Positions 34,201 to 45,540 of a DNA stretch of 64,000 nt are shown here, piece after piece; within the stretch, counting starts at the first letter, position 1; each line of letters opens with the position of its first letter. The translations under genes and the position numbers were made by a program. The notes below the pieces were generated by a model. It was not told the DNA's origin. It saw only the letters and a list, made by a program, of their open reading frames with translations, and searched no databases. This DNA is from Liolophura sinensis (lineage: Eukaryota > Mollusca > Polyplacophora > Chitonida > Chitonidae), in NCBI RefSeq assembly GCF_032854445.1, contig NC_088300.1:73136984-73200983 (forward strand). Reading direction: 5' to 3'.

Positions 34201-37200
34201 CTGGTTGACCTGTATCAGTATAATGGCTTGGGCGGGGTGGCTTACTTGTCTTTGGTAAGGCTTCTCAATGAAGCAGCACTAAATAATTTATTTATTTATT
34301 TGATTGGTGTTTTACGCCGTACTCAAGAATATTTCACTTATACGACGGCGGCCAGCATTATGGTGGGTGGAAACCGGGAACAGCCCGGGGGAAACTCACG
34401 ACCATCCGCAGGTTGCTGGAAGACCTTCCCACTTACGGCTGGAGAGGAAGCCAGCATGAGCTGGACTTGAACTCACAGCGACCACATTGGTGAGAGGCTC
34501 CTGGGTCATTACGCTGCGCTAGCCCGCTAACCGACTGAGCCACGGAAGCCCCCCAGCACTAAATAAAAAACCGGCGGTATATTGCATACACTCTAAGGAT
34601 TCCTTTGTTGTCATATGACTGAAAAATTGTTAAGTACAACGTTAACCCCAAAACACTCAATCACTCACTCTTTCCATTGAGAATATGCACCATTCGCCCA
34701 ACACTTATGTACGCGAAGGCCATTCACCGCCTGGATTCTAACCCCAATCCCGGGTATATGTGCGAGTACCCCCATGCGGAACTGCCGAGAACCTGAATGC
34801 GTAATAGGCCTTATAGAGTTCTTTCTCAAGACAAAGTGTAAGTGTAGTCTAAGTTCGGTGAATTTGGGCTAAACTGTTCTAGAGACAGAGCGTTTTCAAG
34901 CCTTTTATTAAAATTTTGCTCAAATGACACCTATTATCTTAAAGAAAAAGGTCAAGTTTGCTGAAAATATATAGATTTTTCCTCAAGCCAAGGTGTAAGT
35001 GTGGTGAACTGGTGCTAATCTGTTCTAAAGATAGAGCGTTTACAAGGATATGGACAGACTGATGGACGCCGCCCGCTACGACAATACCCTTGGCCAATAT
35101 TGTCTGAGGAGTAAAAGCAATCACTAAACTGCACTCAGGAATCTTGGAAGAAAATAATGGTTGAAGTGATCATTCCAAATTTGTCTGGGGTACTACCAAT
35201 CAAATGTAGTTAATAGCTGAAACTGACAGTGCATAGTTTCCAGTCAAATTTGCCTTTCCCAGAATATTTCAGAAATGAAATGTGTTGGTGATACCATCCA
35301 TCCCGTGTGTTTACTAGGGCTGTACAGATCTGTCTAAACATTCAGGTCTGGCTATCACCTGAGTGGTTTAACGCTGGGTAGCTTCCAAACCAGCCCAGTT
35401 CTGTTCTCCCCATGGGGCCCCTAACAGCCAGGTCTAAGGATGGGAGGAGCAGAGAGGGAGGGGAGATGCTACTACATTACAAACTCTAATAAAGCACCTG
35501 GGCATGTGTAGACATAACACTGTAAACTCAACGGCTTTAGCATTCATTGTCAGATATAAAAAACATATGGCTATATGTTTTTACCAGATGGTGCCAATGT
35601 TAATATAGGCAGCCATGATGAAGGCATTGGGATAATCTGACATTTAAAATATTTGCACATACATGTAGATAACAATAATTAACATTAATTAATATTAATG
35701 ATAATTACCAGGATTGCAGTGTTGCACCAACATTTTGCATCAATTTAATCATTTCCAATAAAAGACATTGAATAGACATTTTTTTTATAATTGTGTTTGG
35801 GAACACCCTGTAAAACCTTTGCAACCTTGGGAATACCCATGGGTCCTCTAAAAAACTGATGTACCCTGCACATGCATGTGTATTGCATGCCAAAACAATG
35901 TTAAATAAAGATGCATAAATATACAGTTTAAATAAATTACAATTTCCTATAATTGACAGATTTTACATGAGGAAAATACATGTCTATGGCATGTACTACA
36001 CAATAGGGTAGCACCAATCACAAAAAAATATTATACTTTCAAAATTTTGTAAAAGATGCCTTTTTTGCCATTAAGTTTGTTAACTTTGAAACAAAACATT
36101 AATGTTATTCCATGTACATGTGTAAGGAGTTCTGTTGTAAATGTTCTGACAATTCCATGCATCAATACATTCATTACTGGAGCAACATTATAGCATAATT
36201 GCACTGGGGCCATGATATTTTGATGATATAATAACCAAATTTACAATTCAGTATGAATAAGTGATACAGTGATACATATGTATTTACAATGTCAGACTGT
36301 ATTAGTGGTAAACATACAAATATAGTGTCCGGTAGAACTTGTATCTCTGCACACAAAATCAACACCATACAAACCTACCTACTAAATGCATAATAACAAA
36401 TAAAGCATTTGCAGTAATTTTGTCTACAAGTATGGCTAATGGTTTCTCAGGAACTGTTTCATGGTGTAGAACAGAAGTCAGGGTTTACTTTCATCCTTCT
36501 GCCATCTGCTGTAGAAATCAGACTGCTGGGTACATGCAATATCTACAGTCGGGTCGGCCAGCAGCCTGGGGTACATATAGAGGTCCAGGGCAGAGGTGCT
36601 AGCTTCACAGATTTATATGCTCCTGCTGAACCCATCATTTATCAAGGAACTGTTTCACAAATAAAGCCACATACATGTAAAGGCAATGTTTCTATCCAAC
36701 AGGGTGTATCGGTGATTTCATATTGCCCCAAAATCAAAGTGTGTGCAATGATCCATAACTGGCACACATGTACAAACATGTATTTCCTTCATGGGGTAAT
36801 TATTTCAAGCACAATACTTTAAAGGGAGTTGTTGTTTATGTTCAAGACAAAATTAGCTAAAGTCATGTCAATTACATCATTGCTTCACTGAAAAGAGAGC
36901 CCAAAAATGGACATATATATATCTTGCTGTACCAATGTCCTGTATTATGTATATGTATAAGGTTAAGCCTCTACCACGGTAAGTTTTATTATTATCAGCA
37001 AATTCAATAAACTACATGAGATTCATACTGCTACTCACATATTTCTTGTTACCTGCAGACTGACTTGTGCAGACTTTGAATGAAGAAAAAGCAAACTCTC
37101 CAGACATAGCTGCCACCTTCCACAAACAAACACTTAACAAGCAATTTTACCATCACTTATCAGTTGCATCAACTACATGGGTGTGTACTTTTACGTATTG

Positions 37201-40200
37201 TAATCAATTCACAACAGGTGGTGCAAGGCTATCAAATCTTATTTTAAAACGAGAACTCACACATGAGCTACTGTACACTGCTTTGTACAGAGAAATTATA
37301 GTGGTATATGCAAACAACCCATGTCTGTACACTTCATATTTCAACATGAACAGCCAAACACTCCACTTATCAACCTCCATGCATTTCCTTAACTTATTTG
37401 AAAGAAGACAAATTACAAGAAAAGCTCCACAGGTTATATTTTCCCACACCCCTGACTGCTACCTACAATGTCATCTTTTACAAAAGAAAGCCAAATACAT
37501 GTAGTACTAGTTTTAGGCTAACTGTTATTTACATGGTAGAATTCCTAAAGCCAGACAACATCAAAAAGTTTTTAGTATGACAAATATTTCTACCACTTAT
37601 TCACCTCGGCAAAAACCTTAGCAGTGAACCTACACCATAAATACATGTGGAGTACCACTTACATGTACATCATACATCACACTGAAATCCATGGCTATTT
37701 AAATGCTGTAAGAAATGTAACAAAATGAAAAAATATTACTAACATTTTATTAATATAATAGTTAATATTATTAACTTTTGCAGATAATCGAAAAAGGAGT
37801 ACAGTGTATCTTGTTCAATTGTTACCATGTAAAAATGCAACAAATTAACTTATAATCAAAGAAATAGATGTACCAATGTTTAACTTAATGAAGTACTGAT
37901 ATCTAATAATCCACGTCTTATGTTCATAGCCAAACATGTTTGCTGTCCAAAAGTCTGGCCAAAACCTTGAGTGCATGAAACTACAAAACTATAGCTACTA
38001 GTACGTGCATCAAAACAAGTCCACTGGTTGTGCCGCGCGCCATGTACCTGTACATCTATAAACAATTAGTTTCAGGCCATATTCTGCCAATACACATGTA
38101 CAGGTAGTGCAACTATCAACTGCCAAATGTTCTTCCCATGAACACTCCATGGGGAAGGGACCAAAGCAGCCACTATCGCCTTTCACAGCTTCACAGTGTT
38201 TACATGTGAATGTGCAGGCACCAAAGACTTAATACATGTATATTTAAAAAAAAAAATTGTTCATGTTCTTGTTTGAAGCTGAAGAGTACTCATATGTAAT
38301 ACAGAGTGGTCTAAAGCAGTCGGATATCAACCATCAACCTTGATGTATCAATCTTGTCTTGCTTCACAAGCTGAAATATACACAAAATGCTGGTGGCAGG
38401 TTTAGCTGCATGAAGGTATCCAGCAGTGGATAGTATTCCAACTATGTGCTCTACAGAAGTATGTACAGTGCAGAAAAAACTAATGTCTTCTCCATTATTC
38501 CTTAAATTACCACACAAGATGTTAGCTCAGTTCATAGTTTCTGCCATAATTTAGCTATCAAGCATAGGTGCTCTGAGAATTTGACCACACCCATCAACTC
38601 CTGTATCTTTACAAGGCTGACGTACATGTACCCGAATTCCTCAACCTTCTCGCATGGGAAAAGAAAACTTTCAGTGCAATTTATGCACATATTTGATTTA
38701 GGAGATAAAACAATGTTAGTTGGATTGGCCAGTTTCAGGGTTTCACAAAAAGTATAAATTTATCAGTCAGAATAATGCCTTCAGAATATGCTTGAATAAA
38801 CACCTTACAAATATGTGAAAGGGTAAAGGAATTACAGTGTGTACCTGGTTTATTGTGTGACTGAGACACAGTGGCGTGCCACTTAGAGAAAACTGCTAAA
38901 TTATACAAATCTGACAATCTGCCAATTACCATCAAAGTTTTTACATCTTACTGTGGTATAGATGGGTATAACATACATGCACAATCAGACATTTTTAATC
39001 TATTTTTTGGTAACAAATAAGCTAAACCATTTTGTTTTATCTATATATTGGTCTATCTAAAACCAAAGCTGTTTATAATACAGAAAATATTGACATGTTC
39101 TTGAGTACAAAGAGTACAAACCATTTGATGTTATTGTCAACAAAGCCTCTTTATATACAATTTATACACAATTCTCTTAACACTACCTCTAAGACACATG
39201 TATGTATGTGCCACTGTGACCTGTGTCATGAAACTATTCTCTCTCATTACATGGACACATGCATACATCTCTCCCACATTATATTTATATTATTGGTGTT
39301 TCACACCGCCATCAAGAATATTTCACTTATATGGCGATGACGACCAGCATTATGGTAGCAGGAAACCAGTCAGAGCCTGGGGGATACCACAACCATCCAC
39401 AGGTTGGTGACAGACATTCCCACATACAATCAGAGAGAAAAGCAGAACGAGCTGAACCTGAACTCACAACAATCCCACATTTTAACACCTTTCCCTATAT
39501 ATAGTGATATAGTGCCTACATGGTTGCACTCACGTGTACATAAATGCAAAAGTTTCCGTGAAGAAAATCTTCAGATTCTTTGCACTCAAGAGGCTTGATT
39601 CTCCTACAATTATTCCAGACAAGCCATGAAATCATACTAGTCCATACCTTTGTTATAAACTTCACACAACGTGCCCACAGGACATGCAGATCTGTCCACC
39701 ATGGACAGCGATGTAATGATGGACAGGCATAATGATTGTTTTCCAATCAAACACTGGAGGTGATGTCCTCAGACCCACACTTCTATGAGAAGGGGGCTTC
39801 AAGGACAGTTCTGGGTGCTACACGAGAGGGATACAAGCAATATTGACCAATTCTGAACAATTTAGTTTTACATTCTGTTCAGACTGCAGTTTGGTCAATG
39901 AGCATAGCAGTGCATGAGTTCAACAATATAAACCATCAAAAAGATGGGATATTTCTTGTGTATCTGAGAACATTCTTGAGCAGGCCGTTTCAGCACGGCA
40001 TACAATTATGACAACTAAGGTCGGTGTTTCTGCTAAGCCTTATCCACTAACTGCTGCCATAGACACCTGGTTAACAACAGCAGAGATATGACTGCACAAC
40101 ACATATCACTTACTTGATTTGTTTCAGTTTAGGGATAACATCCAGCCAGAAATTTTCTGTGAGTTTTGGCTTTCCGGCCAGCATCAGTCCACGCAGGCCT

Positions 40201-43200
40201 TTCCCATTGGCTCTCAGGAAGTTGTAAATGGCACTCTCAGATAGCGCTGGAGTGTTACTTATATCCAGAGCCATTAACTTGTTCAGCTTTCCCTTTTCCA
40301 CCATCTTCTCCAGAATCTGTGCACGTGGTGTTAATAAAACAGTCATAAACGTAGTCTCACAATTACACATCATATGTGTGAGAAGAGGTGTCTGTACCTA
40401 CTTCATTAGGTACAAGAAATGCATGTATATATTAAAAGGATATCATTCTGTATATTAATATAAAACAATACGTCATAAATTTCATGTCATGACATCATTA
40501 TTTCACAAAAAACTTATTTATTTATCTGACTGGTGTTTTATGCTGTGCCCAAGAATTTTTCACTTGTATGATGACGGCCAGCATTTCAGTGGGAGGAAAC
40601 AGGCAGAAACTGGGGGAAACCCATTACCATCAAGAGGTTGCTGGCCTACCCATGTACAACCAGAGAGGAATCTAACGTGACAACGACTTCCACTCATAGC
40701 GAAAAAAAAATAATTTCTCTGAAGGATTCCATATTTGAACAACAGTGTATGCATAGCCTGAAAGTGAACCAAAAGAATTAACTTACTTCAATCTGACAAC
40801 TGGTTTTGGTTGTTTAAAAGGCATTTTTTCTGTCTAAATGTTTAGTTATAATTCAGTCAGGACTGCATGATTTGTAGTATGAAAAAAAAAACCTTCTCAA
40901 GATGTGGATTTTTTAACACACATTTTACTAAGATTAAACCATGCTAAGAAAAGATAAATTCTATTTGTACCCTAAACGGCAGGAAAACCAACTTAGAACG
41001 TTCACCACTTGTTTTCTATCTTCAGATACCCTTCTGGCTCATGTTATCAACCAATACTTCAGTTCAATAAGCTACACTCTACATAAGCTACCACAATATA
41101 CTTTTGTACATGAGAGGTCGTGAAAAATTAATGTAAATCACTGTTTCCAAGTTAGTGCCCTGGGGCCTGTTGTTCAAAAGTGTGTTAGAAATTAAGCCCA
41201 GCTTACACGTACATCTAAATACCAGTCTCCGCCAAATACAAAACTAAAGTTAAGCTTTTGAACAATTGTGCCGTGACCATCACTGACCATGTCATTGAAG
41301 AACTCGCAGTGGCCCAGCCCCAGGAAGGTGAATCCTGGCATCCTGGGGAGGACGTCCATCAGGCACTCTGTGGATAGCTCCGTGGAAGTGAGGTCTAACT
41401 CAGACACGTGAGAGTTCTCCCAGGGTACACGCTGCATGTACTGATCCTCCAGGCCTGATAAAGACAGCATCAGCACATTAAATATTGAACACAAGATGTT
41501 ACACGTTCCTGCTTAACCTTACATAATAAGTAATTGTTTAGTCTGTTATGGAGTACTCAACAATAGCTCACTGGTACGACATCGGTCAGTTTTATAAGCA
41601 AACGGTGTCTGGTAGAGCTCAGGGAAAAACATTTTCCCTCGCCAGGTAAATAATAATCTAGTTGAGTTAAAGCCAGGGGACAACCCTCTGGGTTTGAACA
41701 TGTACCCTTAACATGTTTATTGGGAAGCCTTAGTCACATGAAATAAAATTTCCTTTGGAAAATTGCACGCACAATGCATGGACAATGCATAGAGAGAAGA
41801 AGTGTATAAATTTCTAGGAAGGAAGCAAATCATAAAATATATTTCACAATCTAATTTTAATGCATCTTATACATCGATGTATATTCTAGTTGATTTCATC
41901 CAAAATCGTTTATCAACAATAAAACATCTAGTATTTCAGGACAATATGGCATTTTTGATATCACTGGGAATAAAATCATCTCCTCTTACCTGCATGCTGA
42001 AGAAGAAGGGTGCGTAGTTTCTTACACTTGGAGATGAGGATCTTGAAGGATGATCCCTTGACCCTCAGACAGAAGTTCAAGGCCAGTGCCTCCAGGTGGA
42101 TACAGTTGGATGACAGCATCTCCACGTGGGTGTCATCCAGGAAGCTTATACCATACAGATTGACCACTCGCAGGTTAGGGGTGTGTGCCTTAATCTTACT
42201 AATGTTGATCACTTCATATGTCTCCTCTTCTTCACTGTTAGATACCTCAAATGTGCCTGTTCAGTGGAGAAATTAACACTGCTTGTTTCTTTGGGGTTAA
42301 ATACATCTTACAACAGTATTTCCAACATTTTAGCATGTCAGTCCCAAGATAATTAAATATATTATGGTGCTACCTCACTGGGACATCATACCATAGACAC
42401 TACACCCAGTGTCCGTCTACCAGCTGCTTATACACAGTGATGTCATTGTCAAGTGAGAAAGTATTAGGATTAGAATTCACACATTTAATTTTAAATATGA
42501 TTTATCAACATAATCCGTTCATAAATATACCAAGAGTTATCCAATTAAACATATGCTTGTAATGACAAAGCGTATCCAAAATCTGAAAACTTCAGGCTCT
42601 TCAGATGATGGTATCATGTATTTCTGTACTACCCCTACGAAGGTAAGAAGGTTGAAGAAGTGGAGTGTACATGTACATGGGTGTAAAGCTGCATGTCATC
42701 ACAACTGCCACTACAATTCTGAATAACAATTGAGACTGTGTCTGACATCAACACATTAACAAAATCATGATCTATCCAACAGGTAGGGGCCCGGCTTACC
42801 ATCAGCTTTTTACAACAAAGAACAGTTAGTTTGGTCACAACGACTGTCAATCATGCCAAATGCAATGCTAGAAGGAATAATTTATGAAGAACATCACTTT
42901 GTAGCACCAGCCTGCAAACAATATAGCACTTTATTACATAAACCAAACTCACCTATGAGATGTAAAACTTCTAACGAGGACAGACAGCTGTAAATACGCC
43001 TCATAAAACCTTCCAGGAATATCACCTCTGACAGACAAATACACAGACTACGTAGATTGCACGGAAAAGCGTTCAACTCATTGAAGTCATGGAGCTGCAT
43101 AGCACTGGAGAAGTCCAGAGTAAGATATTTGAGGTTAGGGCACTTGTTGGACAGCTCGTGTAGCACCTGAGGGGTGATGAGTTCACTGGGAAGCTCCATG

Positions 43201-43433
43201 TAGCTCAGGGTCGGCCCGAAGCGAATCCCGATCAGGGCTAACAAAGCCTCCATACTGTTTATGTGAAGACCAGAATAGTCCGGCCTCAGAGACACAGACT
43301 TCCATAGCCGACTGTCATATGCTATTACACGAAACTTTCTGCACACCCTTGCTATCTTTCCTAATTCTTTCTGTCGCAGGAAGGAGAAGACTCGCAAAAG
43401 TACCTTGTCAGGTAGTTTGTCCAAAGTAACAGA
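22102..43433 (-). CDS. F-box / leucine-rich-repeat protein gene
   Basis: Whole-gene entry. Six minus-strand exons with matching phases give 489 codons. The F-box comes first (LDKLPDKVLLRVFSFL, ARVCRKFRVIAYDSRLW), followed by irregular leucine-rich repeats (CPNLKYLTLDF, NLRVVNLYGISFLDD, LEALALNFCLRV, HVSELDLTSTELS, LERLEIQWDPD) and a conserved tail ending CYKDLLFN. F-box proteins bind SKP1 through the F-box and present substrates to an SCF (SKP1-cullin-F-box) ubiquitin ligase; the repeats are the likely substrate platform. The layout matches a conserved animal F-box/LRR family that I cannot name safely. The reading has no ATG before the F-box: the first exon starts at an acceptor, so a short upstream exon with the start codon is missing, probably near 45.5-46 kb. 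Confidence 0.93.
22960..23895. repeat. Degenerate minisatellite, about 24-bp unit
   Basis: Several dozen imperfect copies of a unit near CATCAGGACACCACAGACAA plus GC fill the intron between the last two F-box/LRR coding exons, up to the edge of exon 'E'. Open frames inside it are by-products of the repeat. Confidence 0.9.
23911..24090 (-). CDS. F-box/LRR gene exon 'E'
   Basis: The acceptor CTTTTTTTCCCCAG ends at 24,091 and the donor GTAGAG starts at 23,910. Reads ICVLGTADGWFLRINTRVHI, HCPQLERLEIQWDPDTIRF, DKSNKFVDHIR. Phase 2 in and out. It lies between two degenerate minisatellites. Confidence 0.92.
24130..24530. repeat. Degenerate minisatellite, about 28-30-bp unit
   Basis: Imperfect recurrences of GGAGACAATCAGTGAGAGTG plus CAACAA, beginning about 40 bp upstream (transcript sense) of exon 'E' and running into a SINE. 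Confidence 0.85.
24539..24807 (-). mobile_element. Full-length tRNA-derived SINE
   Basis: The complete element in reverse orientation, well preserved. It is flanked by a 13-bp duplication with one mismatch (CATGAGTGAAATA at 24,526-24,538 and CATGAATGAAATA at 24,808-24,820). Confidence 0.93.
24821..26940. other. F-box/LRR 16-kb intron, AT-rich stretch
   Basis: No gene or clear repeat recognised. Many short ACATGTA words are present, as elsewhere in the window. Confidence 0.4.
26946..27083. repeat. Foldback (inverted repeat) with 49-bp arms
   Basis: AAGGTTTTGCACAGCTATGA...(26,946-26,994) is the near-perfect reverse complement of 27,035-27,083. The 40-bp loop word ATTCTAGAGTAAACAAAACA recurs inverted at about 27,112-27,130, and AACTCATGCTGGAAA (from 27,086) is inverted near 27,154-27,170. 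The whole of 26.94-27.17 kb thus folds back more than once, typical of a MITE or foldback element. Confidence 0.8.
27357..27670. repeat. Second foldback element with about 70-bp arms
   Basis: GCATGGTGGGTATTTGGAAC and CCACCTCTTGGTATATTTTG (27,374-27,415) are the reverse complement, with a few mismatches, of 27,612-27,650. The arms enclose about 175 bp of AT-rich sequence. Confidence 0.8.
27822..28021. other. Assembly gap (200 N)
   Basis: Exactly 200 undetermined bases. By comparison with the downstream copy of the surrounding duplication, about 820 bp would be expected here. Confidence 0.99.
28066..28865. repeat. Minisatellite, 65-bp unit, about 12 copies (copy 1)
   Basis: ACATGATTCTTCCTTGACAG recurs every 65 bases, followed by CCAAAGGTCAGATGTTCAC and AAGGTCATAAACAATTATTT. 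The last units are shortened. It repeats at 32,283-33,082 because of the 4.2-kb duplication. Confidence 0.96.
29849..30067 (+). mobile_element. Possible second SINE-like repeat nested in the TIR element
   Basis: CGGCCCCGATAGCCTCCGC, GGTCAATCCTGGATCGAGTC (box B-like) and ACCTTTAAAGAGCAA precede TGGGCGGGGTGGCTTACTTG. It continues after the main SINE at 30,348 (AAAACCGGCGGTATATT). The style resembles a tRNA-headed repeat. The same stretch is repeated at about 34,067-34,286. Confidence 0.4.
30068..30334 (-). mobile_element. Full-length tRNA-derived SINE (copy 1)
   Basis: The complete element in reverse orientation, flanked by an exact 13-bp duplication CAGCACTAAATAA (30,055-30,067 and 30,335-30,347). 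Confidence 0.93.
31780..31995 (+). repeat. Dispersed repeat, copy 1
   Basis: About 210 bp resembling 38,630-38,830. Shared words are GGCTTCACAAAAAGTATAAT/GGTTTCACAAAAAGTATAAA, TTTATCAGTC, AATAAACA(T/C)CTT(G/A)CAAA and TGCGAAAGGTTAAAG/TGTGAAAGGGTAAAG. No coding signal or known family was recognised. Confidence 0.7.
32283..33082. repeat. Minisatellite, 65-bp unit, about 12 copies (copy 2)
   Basis: Same array as at 28,066-28,865, with the same variant units in the same order, which shows that the whole segment was duplicated and not independently amplified. Confidence 0.96.
33394..34811. mobile_element. 1.4-kb TIR element (copy 2)
   Basis: Second copy of the element at 29,175-30,591, carried by the 4.2-kb duplication, with the same nested SINE. 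Confidence 0.75.
34287..34553 (-). mobile_element. Full-length tRNA-derived SINE (copy 2)
   Basis: Same insertion as at 30,068-30,334, with the same target duplication (34,274-34,286 and 34,554-34,566), carried by the 4.2-kb duplication. Confidence 0.93.
35545..39280. other. F-box/LRR 16-kb intron, remainder
   Basis: AT-rich, with frequent ACATGTA words. A 127-codon plus-strand open frame (36,439-36,822) and a 145-codon one (37,067-37,504) have no recognisable domain or splice context and look like chance frames. Confidence 0.45.
38630..38830 (+). repeat. Dispersed repeat, copy 2
   Basis: Partner of 31,780-31,995 in the same orientation, about three quarters identical by eye. Confidence 0.7.
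39282..39480 (-). mobile_element. Diverged, head-truncated SINE
   Basis: ATTGGTGTTTCACACCGCC, AAGAATATTTCACTTATATG, CCAGCATTATGG and CTGAACCTGAACTCACAAC follow the SINE order in reverse, with many substitutions. The tRNA head beyond box B is missing. Confidence 0.7.
40114..40316 (-). CDS. F-box/LRR gene exon 'D'
   Basis: The acceptor CACGTGCACAG ends at 40,317 and the donor GTAAGT starts at 40,113. Reads ILEKMVEKGKLNKLMALDIS, SAIYNFLRANGKGLRGLML, ENFWLDVIPKLKQI. It ends in phase 2. The following intron is 16 kb long. Confidence 0.92.
40505..40702 (-). mobile_element. Diverged, head-truncated SINE
   Basis: TTTATTTATCTGACTGGTG, CGGCCAGCATTTCAGTGGG and AGGTTGCTGG match the reversed SINE tail and body; the sequence leaves homology near box B. 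Confidence 0.7.
41288..41454 (-). CDS. F-box/LRR gene exon 'C'
   Basis: The acceptor CTTTATCAG ends at 41,455 and the donor GTCAGT starts at 41,287. Reads GLEDQYMQRVPWENSHVSEL, DLTSTELSTECLMDVLPRMP and ends CEFFNDM. The donor is weaker than the others but gives the phase 0 join required by the next exon. Confidence 0.88.
41990..42256 (-). CDS. F-box/LRR gene exon 'B'
   Basis: The acceptor CCACTGAACAG ends at 42,257 and the donor GTAAGA starts at 41,989. An acidic linker (SNSEEEETYEVINI) leads into leucine-rich repeats (TPNLRVVNLYGISFLDDTHV, LEALALNFC). Phase 1 in and out. Confidence 0.92.
42953..43433 (-). CDS. F-box/LRR gene, F-box exon
   Basis: The strong acceptor TTCCTTTTCTTTTTAG ends at 43,434 and the donor GTGAGT starts at 42,952. 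It encodes SVTLDKLPDKVLLRVFSFL, the rest of the F-box, and the first repeats up to SSLEVLHLIG. The frame has no methionine ahead of the F-box, so translation must begin in an unseen upstream exon. It ends in phase 1. Confidence 0.93.
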
Positions 43434-45540
43434 CTAAAAAGAAAAGGAAAGTAGACACCTGTTATTGACACAATGGATAATTACAGGTAGCTAAAATTAT
43501 CAGTTCCCACATAAACTTAGAGTCAAAGCAATTATTGAGGTTTGTGTGAAGTACTTCTTTAAACACAAACATAATATAAGTCAAAGGGTTACATTCTACA
43601 CTGTTAGCTTATTGTCAACAATAGCAGGTGCATGTAAGACATATAGATACATGTCACCCTGATCAATACATGTATCTAATCTTACATTCATCTACAGGTG
43701 CATGAATGATAACTTATTTCCAAAAATTTGTAAGGCTATGGTTTTAACTATGCTGCAATACAACATGCAATTATTCCACTGTATGCTATTATCCCAATGA
43801 CAGCCAAAAGCAGAGCTATTGATCAACAGTGTACATAAAATCAACCAGCTGTGTTAGTCTGCTTATCATACACAACTGAACAACACATTTTAATTATTGG
43901 GCAAGTCAGTTGTGCATGAACATAACATTGACAAAGCACTCTGAAATGTATACACTATACATATCCACTAAAATTACATGTTATGACATTTATTGTTGCA
44001 TTTATTGGTTTTGCCTTGATATTGACCTCCAGGCAGTCATGTTGGTGTTGAGGTCCTGGGTATGAGCCAATATGGTTGCTCAAAGGCAAATCAAATACTC
44101 AAAGGTAATACAAATACATACAATTCAAAACCGTAGGCATGATTAAGCCATTCATTACATAAAAACTTCAATCCTTTAAAACATGTACATGTACCTGGTT
44201 AATCAATCCTTTAACTGGCTTCTCTTATTGCCCAGGCATTACCTAGAGCTTTGATACATGTGTAAACAGTCGTTGACCTTTGGCAATAGGATTTATTTCA
44301 CTGGAGTTTTCACTGAAATATTTCACTTCTACAACAACTGGCAGCATTATGGTGGGAGGAAATTGGGCAGGAAAGCCACGACAATCTGAAGGTTAAGCAT
44401 GAGCTGGACTTGAATTCAAAGCAAATACATTGGTGTTAGGAGTCTTTATATCAGAGTGTATTTGGTTGAAGTGGAGTGATGTATGGTTCACAACATACTA
44501 CACTGTATATTATAAAGATAATTATATTGTGTATTAATTTATAAACATAAACTGCACACTGTGGTCTGGTTATTCAGAGATTTATCAATGACATTTAAAA
44601 TTACCCAAGAAATCTTGTCTGTGACAACTTTACTGTCAGCATTTTGTAGCTACATGTATATAGTGATATAACTCCTATTGGAAAGATCAGGGGCAGATAA
44701 TTCATTGCTAAAATGGATTTTATTTCATTGCTAAAATGGATTTTATGTACCGATACAGACTCTATCATGAAATATTCGAATATGTGCACTGACATGCATA
44801 CAGTTGATCCCTATCATGACACACAAGTGGTTCAGGCTATAGATTGCCACGTGAGCGTTGTCAGTAAACAAACAGGAATCTACAGATTGGTTGTTCTAAT
44901 TCTAATTAATTATTTATTTGATTGTTTAACACCACACTGAAGATTTTTTCACATACACGGTGGCAATCAGGTTTATTGATGACGTGCTAAGCATAAACCA
45001 CTGACCTCTGGCAAGTTTTGGAAGGCCTTTCCCGATTGTAACGTATGGATATGTACACAATATTGGTTGCCTTCCAAAAGTGTTTGACTTTGCGAACAGC
45101 CATATGAGCATTGTTGACTGCTCCTTGACACCAGGGCCCCACAAGCAGTGACAGGATGTACATATACTCCCTGTCTAGGATTGGGACTGAGCCCGAATCT
45201 TGTGTGTCACTTCAAGATAAATATCAAGTACCTGTGCAACATATACTCATTCTGTCAAAGATCCTGACTGAAATTGTAATACGTCTTCATTGTGTTCCAC
45301 AGCAAAATGTAAAGGAAACGTGCTCAGAAAACTGCTCTTCAAGGCCATAATGAATTAAGCACTATCTCTAGACTGTGTGGAGATTGATCATGATCACTGT
45401 CTACAAAACAAAGGCAAATCACAAAATCAAAAGAATAACTATATTAATAGGTTTTATCTAATAGTAAAACTAATATCCATGTAAAGAATAACAAAAAAAA
45501 CCCCAGAAATTATATAGTAAACACACACTTGTAAATGCAT
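43434..45540. other. First intron or 5' region of the F-box/LRR gene
   Basis: AT-rich, holding the decayed SINE above and, at 44,900-45,150, another repeat-like stretch starting TTAATTATTTATTTGATTG whose body does not match the main SINE. No exon recognised. Confidence 0.45.
44290..44447 (-). mobile_element. Strongly decayed SINE
   Basis: GAAATATTTCACTTCTAC, GGCAGCATTATGGTGGGAGG and ATGAGCTGGACTTGAATTC are recognisable remains of the reversed element with internal deletions. Confidence 0.65.

Larger units (their letters stand above)
27730..35544 (+). repeat. Tandem duplication of a 4.2-kb segment across the gap
   Basis: Copy 1 is 27,730-31,323 (with the gap inside) and copy 2 is 31,326-35,544. 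Three parts correspond: 27,730-27,821 equals 31,326-31,417, the gap corresponds to 31,418-32,238, and 28,022-31,323 corresponds to 32,239-35,544. The nine differences I noted are single-base changes in homopolymer length (for example GTAAATTT/GTAAAATTT, AAGCCCCCAG/AAGCCCCCCAG). No substitution was noticed. Confidence 0.95.

Noticed and set aside
36439-37504. 127- and 145-codon plus-strand frames in the F-box/LRR intron
   Set aside because: No domain, no splice signals, and ordinary intron composition.
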